Assembly: GCF_003986935.1 (NCBI RefSeq) | Contig: NZ_RJZE01000002.1 | Coordinates: forward strand, 124,001-188,000 | Length of the DNA: 64,000 bases | Reading direction: 5' to 3' | DNA from: Paraburkholderia kururiensis JCM 10599 = LMG 19447 | GTDB taxonomy: Bacteria; Pseudomonadota; Gammaproteobacteria; Burkholderiales; Burkholderiaceae | Part shown: in pieces, positions 49,348 to 62,047 of the stretch | How the letters are laid out: the number at the start of each line of letters is the position of its first letter | How positions within the stretch are numbered: the first letter of the stretch is position 1 | Translations under genes and position numbers: made by a program | Notes under the pieces: generated by a model | The model's database searches: none | Seen by the model: the letters and a program-made list of their open reading frames with translations, nothing else | Told to the model about the DNA's origin: nothing

Positions 49348-50340
49348 TCAGCCATCTCCGCCAGCAGCGTCTTCACCGGCGGCGAGCTTTGTCAGCGCGG
49401 TCAGCTCCGCCTCGTCGAATCCGGCCTCGCGCCGGGCGTCGAAATTGAATGGACCACGCAGGCGCGGGGCCTTGTAGCGCTCGGCCAGCGCGAGCCAGGT
49501 CTCGTGCGGATCGAGCCGCCGCTCCGTACACAGGTGCCGGAACCAATGGTTTCCGATCAGAACGTGCCCCACTTCGTCGCGCAGGATCACGTCGAGGATG
49601 GCGGCGGAGGCATGGTCGCCCGCCTGGACGAGGCGCGCGCGAATGGGCGGCGACGCGTCGAGGCCGCGCGCCTCCAGCGTGCGCGGCACGAGCGCCATGC
49701 GGGCCAGCACATCGTCGCGCGTGCGTTCGCACATTTCCCACAGACCGTCGTGTGCGGGAAAGTCGCCGTAGGTCGCGCCGAAGTCGGCTAGCCGCGCGGC
49801 AAGCAGCGAAAAATGATGCGCCTCTTCGGCAGCAACCTTCAGCCAGTCGCGATAAAAGCGCTCGGGCATGCCGGCAAAGCGCCAGACAGCATCGAGCGCA
49901 AGATTGATCGCGTTGAACTCGATATGCGCAAGCGCGTGCAGCAGGACCGCCCGCCCCTCTACGGTGCGCATGCTGCGCCGCTGGAGTAACCGCGGTTCGA
50001 CCAGTTCGGGCCGTGCGGGGCGGCCCGGCAGCGCAGCCGGTTCGTCGAACGTTCGCGCCGGGTCGCATTGGGCGGTACCGGCAAGCACGCTTGCGTACAG
50101 CGCGCTTGCTGCCCGGGCCTTCGTCGCCGGGTCGCACTCGGTCAGTACAGTCAGCGCAACAGCGCGGGCGCCCGTCACCTGAAGCCCGGAGCCGGAAGCA
50201 TTTGCGGCGGCCGAGCAGGCGGCCCCACCCTGCCCGCTGGCGCAAGGGGCGGAACGGGAAACAGCCGGCAAAGCCGCTTCCTCGCCATGGCTCGCAGCGA
50301 CGACGGCCGGGGAATTTGAGTCGGGACGGGCGGAATTCAT
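49348..50340 (-). CDS. Ferritin-like DUF455 protein
   Basis: A 330-residue protein with an Ala/Ser/Gly-rich N-terminal segment (about 60 residues) and a four-helix ferritin-like di-iron domain. Candidate iron ligands: HIEFNAINLALDAV (about 137-150), AAEEAHHFSLLAARL (about 166-180) and LRDEVGHVLIGNHWF (about 257-271). It belongs to DUF455, function unknown, some annotated as rhodanese- or MiaE-like. The Met at 50340 starts this protein; the frame is open further upstream without a plausible ribosome site. Confidence 0.85.
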   Translation of the reverse strand: MNSARPDSNSPAVVAASHGEEAALPAVSRSAPCASGQGGAACSAAANASGSGLQVTGARAVALTVLTECDPATKARAASALYASVLAGTAQCDPARTFDEPAALPGRPARPELVEPRLLQRRSMRTVEGRAVLLHALAHIEFNAINLALDAVWRFAGMPERFYRDWLKVAAEEAHHFSLLAARLADFGATYGDFPAHDGLWEMCERTRDDVLARMALVPRTLEARGLDASPPIRARLVQAGDHASAAILDVILRDEVGHVLIGNHWFRHLCTERRLDPHETWLALAERYKAPRLRGPFNFDARREAGFDEAELTALTKLAAGEDAAGGDG

Positions 50341-50494
50341 ACGGCAGCAAGATGGAAAACGGGCGCGGCGGCGCACGGCGGCATTGTGCCAGACGGCCTC
50401 TTCACGCATCCATTTACAATACGGGATTGACCTTGCAGCGCCCCGCGCGTCCAACCAGCGGCGCCCCCACCCCATCTGAAGGAGACAGTTCCCC

Positions 50495-51019
50495 GTGGCA
50501 ATCTACAAGCTTGGCGACGCCGCCCCGACCATCCACGAAAGCGTGTTCGTCGCGGACACGGCGACCGTCATCGGCAAAGTCACGCTGGACGAAAATTCGA
50601 GCGTCTGGTTCGGCGCGGCTATCCGCGGCGACAACGAACCGATCACGATCGGCCGCGGCAGCAACGTCCAGGAAGGCGCGGTGCTGCATACCGACCCCGG
50701 TTATCCGCTCTCGATCGAAGCCGGCGTGACGGTCGGCCACCAGGCCATGCTGCACGGCTGCACGATCAAGGAAGGCGCGCTGATCGGCATTCAGGCCGTG
50801 GTCTTGAATGGCGCGGTGATCGGCCGCAACTGTCTGGTGGGTGCCGGCGCCGTGGTGACGGAAGGCAAGGTGTTCCCCGACAACTCGCTCATCCTCGGTG
50901 CGCCCGCCAAGGTGGTGCGCGAGCTAACGGAGGAAGACATCGCAAAACTGCGCCGCAACGCAGACAACTATGCGGAACGCCGCGCCTGGTTCAAGGCGAA
51001 CCTCGTGCGGATCGGCTAG
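50495..51019 (+). CDS. Gamma-class carbonic anhydrase-like protein (YrdA)
   Basis: A 174-residue left-handed beta-helix protein. Start is GTG with GGAG upstream. Metal His candidates lie in VLHTDPGYPL (about 64-73) and VGHQAMLHGC (about 82-91). Matches the YrdA/CaiE-like gamma-carbonic-anhydrase family; catalysis of CO2 hydration is often weak or unproven in this subgroup. Divergent from the DUF455 gene and followed 134 bp later by hslO. Confidence 0.92.
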   Translation: MAIYKLGDAAPTIHESVFVADTATVIGKVTLDENSSVWFGAAIRGDNEPITIGRGSNVQEGAVLHTDPGYPLSIEAGVTVGHQAMLHGCTIKEGALIGIQAVVLNGAVIGRNCLVGAGAVVTEGKVFPDNSLILGAPAKVVRELTEEDIAKLRRNADNYAERRAWFKANLVRIG

Positions 51020-51153
51020 TGCCGATGGGGCCGCCTGACCACGACGCATCATCCGTGTCCGGGGCATCCCGCAGGCCTCGCCAGCAAGGAACAGGCAAGA
51101 CAGCGGCAGCGCGCAGGCAGCGCAACGCCGTGTAATTCAGCGAAGGAAATATT

Positions 51154-52104
51154 GTGAGCGACCAGTTGCAGAAATTCATGTTCAGTGCGGCCCCGGTGCG
51201 CGGCGAGATCGTCTCGCTGCGCAATACGTGGCAGGAAGTACTGACGCGCCGGACGTACCCTGCGCCCGTGCAGACCGTGCTTGGCGAAATGATGGCCGCG
51301 TGCGCGCTGCTGTGCGCCAATCTGAAGTTCGACGGCACGCTGATCATGCAGATCTTCGGCGACGGGCCCGTCAAGATGCTGGTCGTGCAGTGCAATTCGG
51401 AACTGTCGATGCGTGCCACGGCACGCTACGGAGACGCCACGCCAAATGTAATCGGCGAAGAAGCAAGCCTTGTCGATCTCGTGAACGTCAACGGCAATGG
51501 CCGTTGCGTGATCACGCTGGATCCGCACAGCAAGGTGCCAGGGCAGCAGCCTTATCAGGGCATCGTGCCGCTCAACGGCGAAGACGGTCCGCTGCAGTCT
51601 GTCGCGGCCGTGCTCGAGCACTACATGCACCACTCCGAGCAGCTGGACACGCGTCTGTGGCTCGCAGCGAACACCGAACGCGCGGTCGGCATGCTGCTGC
51701 AGAAACTGCCCGGCGACGGCGGGATCGTGCCGCATCCCGGCGAACTCGACGCCGACACGTGGGAGCGCGTGTGCACGCTCGGCAATACGCTCTCGCAGGA
51801 AGAACTGCTGAAGGAAGAGCCGCAGACGGTGTTCCGCAGGCTCTTCTGGCAGGAGAACGTGCGCCATTTCGATCCGGCGCCGGCGCGCTTCGAGTGTTCG
51901 TGTTCTCGCGAAAAGGTGGGCGCCATGCTCAAGATGCTGGGCCGCCCGGAAGTGGACAGCGTGATCGAGGAACGCGGCCACGTCGAAATTCATTGCGACT
52001 TCTGTAATCAGCGGTATGAATTCGACCCTGTGGACGTCGCGCAACTTTTCGTCGCGAGCGGTCTCTCAGAAGGAGTCGCGCCTGCGGCCGGACAGCGGCA
52101 CTGA
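51154..52104 (+). CDS. hslO: Redox-regulated chaperone Hsp33
   Basis: ATP-independent holdase switched on by oxidation. The 316-residue product has an N-terminal domain (SDQLQKFMFSAAPVRGEIVS, start GTG) and the C-terminal zinc switch: CSC (about 246-248) and CDFC (about 279-282), the CxC...CxxC pattern. Downstream of the carbonic anhydrase on the same strand. Confidence 0.96.
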   Translation: MSDQLQKFMFSAAPVRGEIVSLRNTWQEVLTRRTYPAPVQTVLGEMMAACALLCANLKFDGTLIMQIFGDGPVKMLVVQCNSELSMRATARYGDATPNVIGEEASLVDLVNVNGNGRCVITLDPHSKVPGQQPYQGIVPLNGEDGPLQSVAAVLEHYMHHSEQLDTRLWLAANTERAVGMLLQKLPGDGGIVPHPGELDADTWERVCTLGNTLSQEELLKEEPQTVFRRLFWQENVRHFDPAPARFECSCSREKVGAMLKMLGRPEVDSVIEERGHVEIHCDFCNQRYEFDPVDVAQLFVASGLSEGVAPAAGQRH

Positions 52105-52240
52105 GCTGCTGCGCTGAACCGGCACGAATGCGCATCGCTTCCGCTCAGTCCGTCAGGACACCGCGGGAGCAACAGAAAGTGTTAAACGGCGGCGCCTCGC
52201 GGGGTGATCTTGTTTAGGCGTCCGACTGATGGAGGTCGCC

Positions 52241-52630
52241 ATGAATGCTCACAACCGTCCCTCGCTCGCGCTGCGTACGCGCTTCGCCCTGTCGACGCTG
52301 GGCGTGGCAGTCGCCTTGAGCGGCTGCATGATGGACCCGCCGGGCCCCTCGCCCATCTATAGCCGCCTGCCCGCCGACCCGTCCGGCGTGCCAACAGGCG
52401 CCCAGGCATTGACGCCACAAGAACGACAACGTTACGACGCGATCGACAAGCAGGTGCTCGCCGACCAGAACCGCGCCATCGCCGCCGAACAGGCAGCCGA
52501 AACGTGGTCGCGCTATTACTCGCCGCCGGCGCCCATGACGGTCTACGGCAGCTACTACGACGGCGGGTGGGGACACGGCTGGGGGACGGGAATCGGATAC
52601 GGTTATCCGGGCTGGGGATGGGGATGGTGA
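52241..52630 (+). CDS. Small lipoprotein with aromatic/Gly-rich C-terminus
   Basis: A 129-residue predicted lipoprotein; GGAGGT lies four bases before the chosen ATG (52241), overlapping an upstream ATG four codons earlier, which decides the start. Signal FALSTLGVAVALSGCMMDPP gives a lipobox LSGC near residue 29. A helical stretch (LTPQERQRYDAIDKQVLADQ) follows; the last 30 residues are Gly/Tyr/Trp-rich (GGWGHGWGTGIGYGYPGWGW). Function unknown. Converges on ftsB, 30 bp away. Confidence 0.82.
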   Translation: MNAHNRPSLALRTRFALSTLGVAVALSGCMMDPPGPSPIYSRLPADPSGVPTGAQALTPQERQRYDAIDKQVLADQNRAIAAEQAAETWSRYYSPPAPMTVYGSYYDGGWGHGWGTGIGYGYPGWGWGW

Positions 52631-52660
52631 CAATACGGATGGCGTCACCACTGCCGGTGT

Positions 52661-53110
52661 TCAGCCAGTGCTCTTCGGCTTGACGTTCTTGCCGTGCGCG
52701 TCCTTTGCGGCGCGCGCATGTTTCTTGTCGGGCTTCGCACGAGATTCCGGATTCGGCACCACACGCACGGGCGCCGCCGAAACTTCCCCGCGCGTCGAAG
52801 TATTCGGCGCCACGTTGTTCGATGCAGGCAGCGGCGCATTCGGCGAGACGAACTGCACGAATACCTCGCTGTCCTTCACCATGCCCATTTCGTAGCGCGC
52901 CCGCTCTTCGACGGCGGACGTCCCGCTCTGCAGATCCTGCACCTCGCCGGCAATGCGCTCGTTGCGCAGCTTTTCGTCAGCGTTTTTCTTCTGCTGCTCG
53001 GCCAGTTGCTGCTGCAGTTCATGGACACGCAGCCAGCCGCCATGCCCCCACCAGAGGGGGTACTGGATCAACACCAGCAGAATGATCAGAACGACAGTGA
53101 CAAGCCGCAT
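52661..53110 (-). CDS. ftsB: Cell-division protein FtsB (DivIC-like)
   Basis: Bitopic septum component that bridges FtsL and FtsQ. The 149-residue product has a transmembrane helix at residues about 3-21 (VTVVLIILLVLIQYPLWW) and a coiled coil (VHELQQQLAEQQKKNADEKL, about 29-48), then VEERARYEMGMVKDSEVFVQ, the FtsB core motif. An extra tail of about 50 residues is basic and Lys/Arg/Ala-rich (PDKKHARAAKDAHGK). Located next to eno, the standard position. Confidence 0.92.
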   Translation of the reverse strand: MRLVTVVLIILLVLIQYPLWWGHGGWLRVHELQQQLAEQQKKNADEKLRNERIAGEVQDLQSGTSAVEERARYEMGMVKDSEVFVQFVSPNAPLPASNNVAPNTSTRGEVSAAPVRVVPNPESRAKPDKKHARAAKDAHGKNVKPKSTG

Positions 53111-53131
53111 GAAAGGAGCCGGACAATACAA

Positions 53132-53158
53132 GTCGCCCTGCGCTATACGCAGGGCGAC
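53132..53158 (-). terminator. 11-bp hairpin between eno and ftsB
   Basis: Perfect stem GTCGCCCTGCG/CGCAGGGCGAC with a 5-base loop, ending 22 bases before the ftsB ATG on the minus strand. No good T-run follows on the minus strand, so partial termination, RNA processing or stabilisation are possible. Confidence 0.4.
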
Positions 53159-53196
53159 GGGGAAGGATCAAAAACCAGGAACGGCGCTGACGTTCA

Positions 53197-57200
<4,004 letters not shown>

Positions 57201-57246
57201 TCACCACGCGAGGGGGCGGCGAAGTGTGCCGCGAAGCAACGCGCCG

Positions 57247-58236
57247 CTACCCTCCGCGTTCGAGCCGGCGCAGCATGCCGAGCACCGCGCGCGCGGTATC
57301 GATGGGCCGCTCCATCGGGTAGAGATGGCTGCCTTCCATCCATTCGATGTTGCCGCCCGCGGCGAGCTGCGTCGCCGCGAGTCCCACCTGGCGAATCTCC
57401 TTCGAGCGCGTGCCCGCGATGAACCCGACCGGCACCGGCGCACCATGCGCGAGCCGTGCACCGAGCGTATGCGGCAACGTGCGGTAGATCAGGTATTCGA
57501 TGCGCCGATCGAACGCGAGCGAGCGGCCGCCGTCGGGCGCCGTTTGCGGAATACCGAAGTCGATGTAGTCGGACAGCACGCGCTCGTCCCAGCGCGCGAA
57601 CGCCGGCTTCGCATGGAAGTGCCGCCACGCCTCGTCGCGGCTCGCCCAGTGCGTGCGGCGCGTGCGGGTTGCCGCGGCGGGCGAGAGCCGCTCGTCGAGC
57701 CCGGTCCACTGCGAGACACGCAGCACGCTGCTGCGCCAGCCGGCGATCACAGGCGAGTCGAGCATCACGACGCCCCTCACCCACTGCGGGCGCCGCAACG
57801 CCGCCATGAGCGACAGATACCCGCCCAGCGAATGACCGACGAGCCATACCGGCTGCTCGTACGAACGTTCGACGTCCGCGAGCAGCTCCTCGACGAGATG
57901 CGGCCAGTCGCGCGTGACGGGATACCGCGGGTCGTGACCAATGCGCTCGACGAAGCGGATCTCGTAGTCGTCGGCGAGTTCGGCGAAGAGCGTCCGGTAA
58001 GTGGGCGCCGGAAAACCGTTCGCGTGCGAGAAGTGGATGACGTTCTTCAAATGCGTGTTGTCTCCTTGATGGTTCTCGACGGTGCTCGATGGTTCTCGAT
58101 GGTTCTCGATGGTTCTCGATGGTTCTCGACGGTTCTCGATAGTTCTCGACGGCGCTCGCGGATGCTTCGCGTCCCGCTGCTCTTCGCCGCCGGTCGTGGA
58201 AGCGTTGCCCGTGCCGCGCCTGAAGGCCCGTTCCAC
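57247..58236 (-). CDS. Alpha/beta hydrolase with repeat-coded N-terminus (start uncertain)
   Basis: Alpha/beta-fold hydrolase; substrate unknown. Domain motifs: HFSHANGFPAPTYRTLFAEL near the N-terminus, WLVGHSLGGYLSLMAAL (nucleophile Ser), and WMEGSHLYPMERP (late His). Two starts compete. GTG at 58236 has GGAG seven bases upstream and gives 329 residues whose first 62 include a 10-residue repeat (SRTIENHREP). TTG at 58050 has GGAGA ten bases upstream and gives about 267 residues beginning close to the conserved domain. A tandem 10-bp repeat lies between them (58071-58150). It is 22 bp downstream of comEC. Confidence 0.85.
   Translation of the reverse strand: MERAFRRGTGNASTTGGEEQRDAKHPRAPSRTIENRREPSRTIENHREPSSTVENHQGDNTHLKNVIHFSHANGFPAPTYRTLFAELADDYEIRFVERIGHDPRYPVTRDWPHLVEELLADVERSYEQPVWLVGHSLGGYLSLMAALRRPQWVRGVVMLDSPVIAGWRSSVLRVSQWTGLDERLSPAAATRTRRTHWASRDEAWRHFHAKPAFARWDERVLSDYIDFGIPQTAPDGGRSLAFDRRIEYLIYRTLPHTLGARLAHGAPVPVGFIAGTRSKEIRQVGLAATQLAAGGNIEWMEGSHLYPMERPIDTARAVLGMLRRLERGG
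58071..58150. repeat. Tandem 10-bp repeat, eight copies
   Basis: Eight contiguous copies of GGTTCTCGAT (plus strand), with single-base variants in copies 1, 2, 6 and 8 and a degenerate ninth at 58151-58160. The unit is not a multiple of three, so gain or loss of one or two copies would shift the frame if the region is translated. Encodes a 10-residue peptide repeat in all frames without stops. Confidence 0.9.
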
Positions 58237-58257
58237 CTGCTCGCTCCTGCCTTCGCG

Positions 58258-60951
58258 CTAGCGATCCATCCAGTAGCGCCGATGCGTCTCGCGATAGCGC
58301 TCAGGCACGAGCGACGACAGCGCGTTTTGCGCCTGCGCGCCCGCGGCATCGCGTCGAACCGTCGCCACATCGAGCCTGACCGCGCCGTCCACGTCGCTGC
58401 GCGTGAGCGTCGCCTCACGCGCCTCGTAGCGGGCGAGCACGCGCGGATTCGGGTGGTGGAAACGGTTGCGATAGCCTACCTGAAATATCGCGACGAGCGG
58501 CTCGACGGAATCGAGGAACGGCTCGGTAGACGAGGTCGCGCTGCCGTGATGCGGCACGACCAGCACCTGGGCGCGCAAGGCCGCGCGGTTGCGGGCGATC
58601 AGCGCGCGTTCGGTTTGCGCGTCTGCATCCGCGCTGAGGAGTGCAGATGGCAAAGGCGGGTCAGGCACTGGCGTAGCGTTTGAAGTGGCCCGCGCCGATG
58701 CGCCTGCTGCCGCGCCCATCGCCGAACTTTCCGGCACCGCGGCCGTCACGCGCAGCACGCAGCAATGCTCGTTGGTCTTGCCGCGCAGCGGGCCGGGATC
58801 CGGCCACAGCATCTCGAAGGCGACGCCGTCCCACTGCCAGCGCTGCCCCGCCGCGCACTGCACGGTCTGCGCGCCGGCTGCACGCGCTGCCGCCCACAGC
58901 GGATGCGAGGGCGCGACAGCGGCCAGCATCTGCCCCACCTCGACACCGTCGAGCACCGCCGCCGCGCCGCCCGAATGATCGGAGTCGTCGTGGCTCACCA
59001 CCAACGCATCGAGCCGCCGCACGCCGCTCGCATCGAGGTACGGCACGACCACGCGCTCGCCGGCGCGCGTCGATTCGGGCCCGGGCCCGGCGTCGAACAG
59101 CAAGGTGTGCCGCGCCGTTTCGATCAGCACAGAGGAACCCTGACCGATGTCGAGCGCGGTCAGACGAAACGCGCCCTCGGCCGGCCCGGACGGCGGCGGC
59201 GCGAGCAACGGCAGCAAGGCGAGCGGCGCCGCCCAGCGTAACGGCCAGCCGCGCGGCGCGAGGCACCAGAGCACGCCCACCGCCGCCGCGGCGAGCGCCC
59301 AGGCGCTGGGCGTCGGCACATGAAGCAGCGCCCACGCAGGACGCGAGACCCCTTGCAGCGCCACTGCGAGCCACACGAGCAATTCGTGCGCGGCACGAAA
59401 AGCCAGCGCATCGAGCGGCGCGGGCAGCACGCACCCGGCGAGCACGATAGGCGTCACGACGACGCTCACCCAGGGAATGGCGAACGCATTCGCAAACGGT
59501 CCGATGAGCGGGATCTGCGCAAACCACCAGGCCGTGAGCGGCGCGAGCGCGATGGTCACGGCGAACTGCACGTGAGCGCCTTCGCGCAGCCATGCGCCGA
59601 CTGCGCTGCTCATTCGCCGAATGCGTATTGCGAGTTGAGCCATTCGTTGCGCCATTCGTTGCGGGCGATGGTCGTGGCTGCGCAGTCCATCCGCGTCGCG
59701 CTCCACGTCATCGAGCCCGTGCGCGGACGTCGCTTCCCGTCGCCGTACCGTGCGCGACATCGCGAAGAAGATGGCCGCGACCGCGCCGAACGACAGCCAG
59801 AACCCTGCCGACACCACCGCCCACGGGTCGATCACCAGCACGATGCCGAGCGCCCACGCGAGCGCCGTGGACCGGGCTACCTGACGGCCGCTCACGAACG
59901 CAAGCCCAATCACGGCAAGCATCCACAACGCGCGCTGGGCCGGCACGTTGAAACCGGCCAGCCCGGCATATAAGGCCGCCACCAGTGCACCGCCGACCAC
60001 GGCAACTTTCTGAGCAGGCACGATCAGCGGCCAGTCGCGTCCGACGAAACACGAGCGCCGCCACAAGGCAGCAACGAGCCAGCCCACCATGCCGGCCACC
60101 AGACCGATATGCAGACCGGACACCGCCACCAGATGGCTCGTGCCGGTGCGCCGCATCAGCCGCCAGTCGTCGTCGCCGATGAGATCCTGGGCCCCGTTCG
60201 CCAGCGCAACCACGATGCCGCGATGCGGCGCGTCGCCCAGTGCTGCGACGATGCGCTCGCGCAGCGCCATGCGTGCGCGTTCAAGCGCGATGCCCACGCC
60301 GCGTTCGTCGCCGGCGAGGCGCTGCGCGTTCTGCGTGGCGCTCACGTAGCCCGTGGCTCGCACGTTGCGCGCAATGAGCGCAGCTTCCGCGTCGCGCACG
60401 CCGAAGTTCGCCGTGCCATGCGGACGTTTCAGCCGCACCGTGAGACGCCAGCGCTGCCCGGGTTCCAGCGTCGGCACCGGCGCGTCACGTGCGATCCACG
60501 AAAGCTGCAGGCGCCGCGCAAAGCGTTTGGGCGCGGCAAGATGCTGCGCTTCGGCCACTTCGGTCGCTTCGGTCGCCGCGCCCACGAGCACCGCGGATTC
60601 CACTGCGAACTGAAAGCGCACACCGTTGGCATCCACGGCGGGCAGGTTCTCGATATAGCCCTGCACGTCGATGTCGCGCCCTTCCCACGTCTTGGGCAGC
60701 TCGTACGCGAGCCGCGTCTCGGCGCGCCATGCCGCATAGACGAATCCGATGCAGGCCGCGGCTATCCAGATGGCGCACCAGCCACCAGCACGAACGAATC
60801 GCCTGCGGCCGCCTCGCAACACCGCAGCCGCCGCGCCCACCGACATCGCTGCAACCAGCAACCACGCCATGACAACGCGCACGCCCGGCAACGCCGCCTG
60901 CTGCTGCAACCCCACCACGCCTAACGCAAACCCGCACCACACTGCCCGCAT
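58258..60951 (-). CDS. comEC: ComEC/Rec2-family DNA uptake channel
   Basis: Inner-membrane pore for transforming DNA. The start at 60951 (MRAVWCGFALGVVGLQQQAA) has GGGAG five bases upstream; two earlier Met exist. The 897-residue product has the N-terminal OB-fold region, a competence domain with many transmembrane helices (about residues 250-560), and a C-terminal metallo-beta-lactamase domain: LTALDIGQGSSVLIETARHT, DAGPGPEST, LVVSHDDSDHSGGAAAVLDG and VPHHGSATSS. Found in many Burkholderia without known natural competence; other com genes are not in this window. Confidence 0.9.
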   Translation of the reverse strand: MRAVWCGFALGVVGLQQQAALPGVRVVMAWLLVAAMSVGAAAAVLRGGRRRFVRAGGWCAIWIAAACIGFVYAAWRAETRLAYELPKTWEGRDIDVQGYIENLPAVDANGVRFQFAVESAVLVGAATEATEVAEAQHLAAPKRFARRLQLSWIARDAPVPTLEPGQRWRLTVRLKRPHGTANFGVRDAEAALIARNVRATGYVSATQNAQRLAGDERGVGIALERARMALRERIVAALGDAPHRGIVVALANGAQDLIGDDDWRLMRRTGTSHLVAVSGLHIGLVAGMVGWLVAALWRRSCFVGRDWPLIVPAQKVAVVGGALVAALYAGLAGFNVPAQRALWMLAVIGLAFVSGRQVARSTALAWALGIVLVIDPWAVVSAGFWLSFGAVAAIFFAMSRTVRRREATSAHGLDDVERDADGLRSHDHRPQRMAQRMAQLAIRIRRMSSAVGAWLREGAHVQFAVTIALAPLTAWWFAQIPLIGPFANAFAIPWVSVVVTPIVLAGCVLPAPLDALAFRAAHELLVWLAVALQGVSRPAWALLHVPTPSAWALAAAAVGVLWCLAPRGWPLRWAAPLALLPLLAPPPSGPAEGAFRLTALDIGQGSSVLIETARHTLLFDAGPGPESTRAGERVVVPYLDASGVRRLDALVVSHDDSDHSGGAAAVLDGVEVGQMLAAVAPSHPLWAAARAAGAQTVQCAAGQRWQWDGVAFEMLWPDPGPLRGKTNEHCCVLRVTAAVPESSAMGAAAGASARATSNATPVPDPPLPSALLSADADAQTERALIARNRAALRAQVLVVPHHGSATSSTEPFLDSVEPLVAIFQVGYRNRFHHPNPRVLARYEAREATLTRSDVDGAVRLDVATVRRDAAGAQAQNALSSLVPERYRETHRRYWMDR

Positions 60952-61148
60952 GCCGTCTCCCGATCCAGCGCGGCCCATTCCGATGCGAAGCCGTATCGGC
61001 ACGAACGCCGCCCGGACGGTACGACATCCGGCCACGCGTTGCTTCGAGCGCATCGAAAACCAACCGCGCAGCCGCCTCGCCCTTCGTTGCGCAAAAGCCA
61101 AACGAAGACGAAGGCGAGCCGCGCGAGGCCACCTCTAACAGGAAACGA

Positions 61149-61937
61149 TTATGAAGACGAAAGCGCGAGCCGCGGCAGCGCGGCGTGCGCGTTAGCCGTT
61201 GTGCCGAGGGCGAGTGCGTCCTCACTCATGCCGCGCAGTTCGGCCAGCACCGCGCCGATGCGCGAGACCTGATCCGGCGTGTTGCGGCCGCGATAGATCC
61301 ATGAGGGCGCAATGTCGGGTGCATCGGTCTCGACAACGATCGCATCGAGCGGCAGTTGCTGCGCGAGCCGCCTGATCTGCAGCGCGCGCTCGAACGTCAG
61401 ATTGCCGCCGAAGCCGAGGTGGATGCCGTGATCGAGATAAGCCTGCGCCTGCTGGAAGCTGCCGTTGAACGCATGCGCGATGCCGCGATGCACGCCGTGC
61501 CGTCGGAGCCCCTTCAGCACCTGGTCCTGCGATTTGCGCACGTGGCAGATCACGGGCAGATCGAACGCGCGCGCCAGTTCGAGTTGCGCCTGGTAGAAGT
61601 GCTGCTGGCGCGCCTCGTCGAGCCCGGGCACGAAAAAATCGAGCCCGATTTCGCCGATGCCGACGAAGCGCTCGTCGTCCATGCTTGCCTCGATTTCCAT
61701 GCGCAGCCGGTCGAGGTCCGCTTCGTCCGCGTGCGGCGTAAAGAGCGGATGAATGCCGAGCGCGTAGGTGCCGCCTTCCACGCGATGCGCAAGCTCGCGC
61801 ACGGTCGCAAAATTCTCGCGCCCCACGGCCGGAATCACGATGCGGCCCACGCCCGCTTGCCGCGCCGCGCGCGCCACCGTCTCGCGGTCTTCGTCGAACT
61901 CGGCCGCGTCGAGATGACAGTGCGTATCGATCCACAT
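61149..61937 (-). CDS. TatD-family metal-dependent hydrolase
   Basis: A 262-residue TIM-barrel hydrolase of the TatD family (Mg2+-dependent DNase activity known for E. coli members). Motifs: IDTHCHLDAAEFD (about 3-15), GEIGLDFFVPG (about 93-103), HVRKSQDQVLKGL and VETDAPDIAPSW (about 203-214). GGAGG lies several bases before the ATG; upstream in-frame codons are Arg/Ala-rich and non-homologous. Between lolD and comEC. Confidence 0.93.
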   Translation of the reverse strand: MWIDTHCHLDAAEFDEDRETVARAARQAGVGRIVIPAVGRENFATVRELAHRVEGGTYALGIHPLFTPHADEADLDRLRMEIEASMDDERFVGIGEIGLDFFVPGLDEARQQHFYQAQLELARAFDLPVICHVRKSQDQVLKGLRRHGVHRGIAHAFNGSFQQAQAYLDHGIHLGFGGNLTFERALQIRRLAQQLPLDAIVVETDAPDIAPSWIYRGRNTPDQVSRIGAVLAELRGMSEDALALGTTANAHAALPRLALSSS

Positions 61938-62047
61938 GGCAATGCCCTCCTCGCGACGGGCCGCCGCAAGGCGCGGGCCCGGCTTGCGGCGCGTCCGCTG
62001 CTCGATCCGGCGATCCTGCGATCGAACCATCGAAACGCGCCGCAGGT

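Noticed and set aside
58071..58150. CRISPR array
   Set aside because: The repeats are 10 bp and directly adjacent with no spacers; a tandem repeat, not CRISPR.
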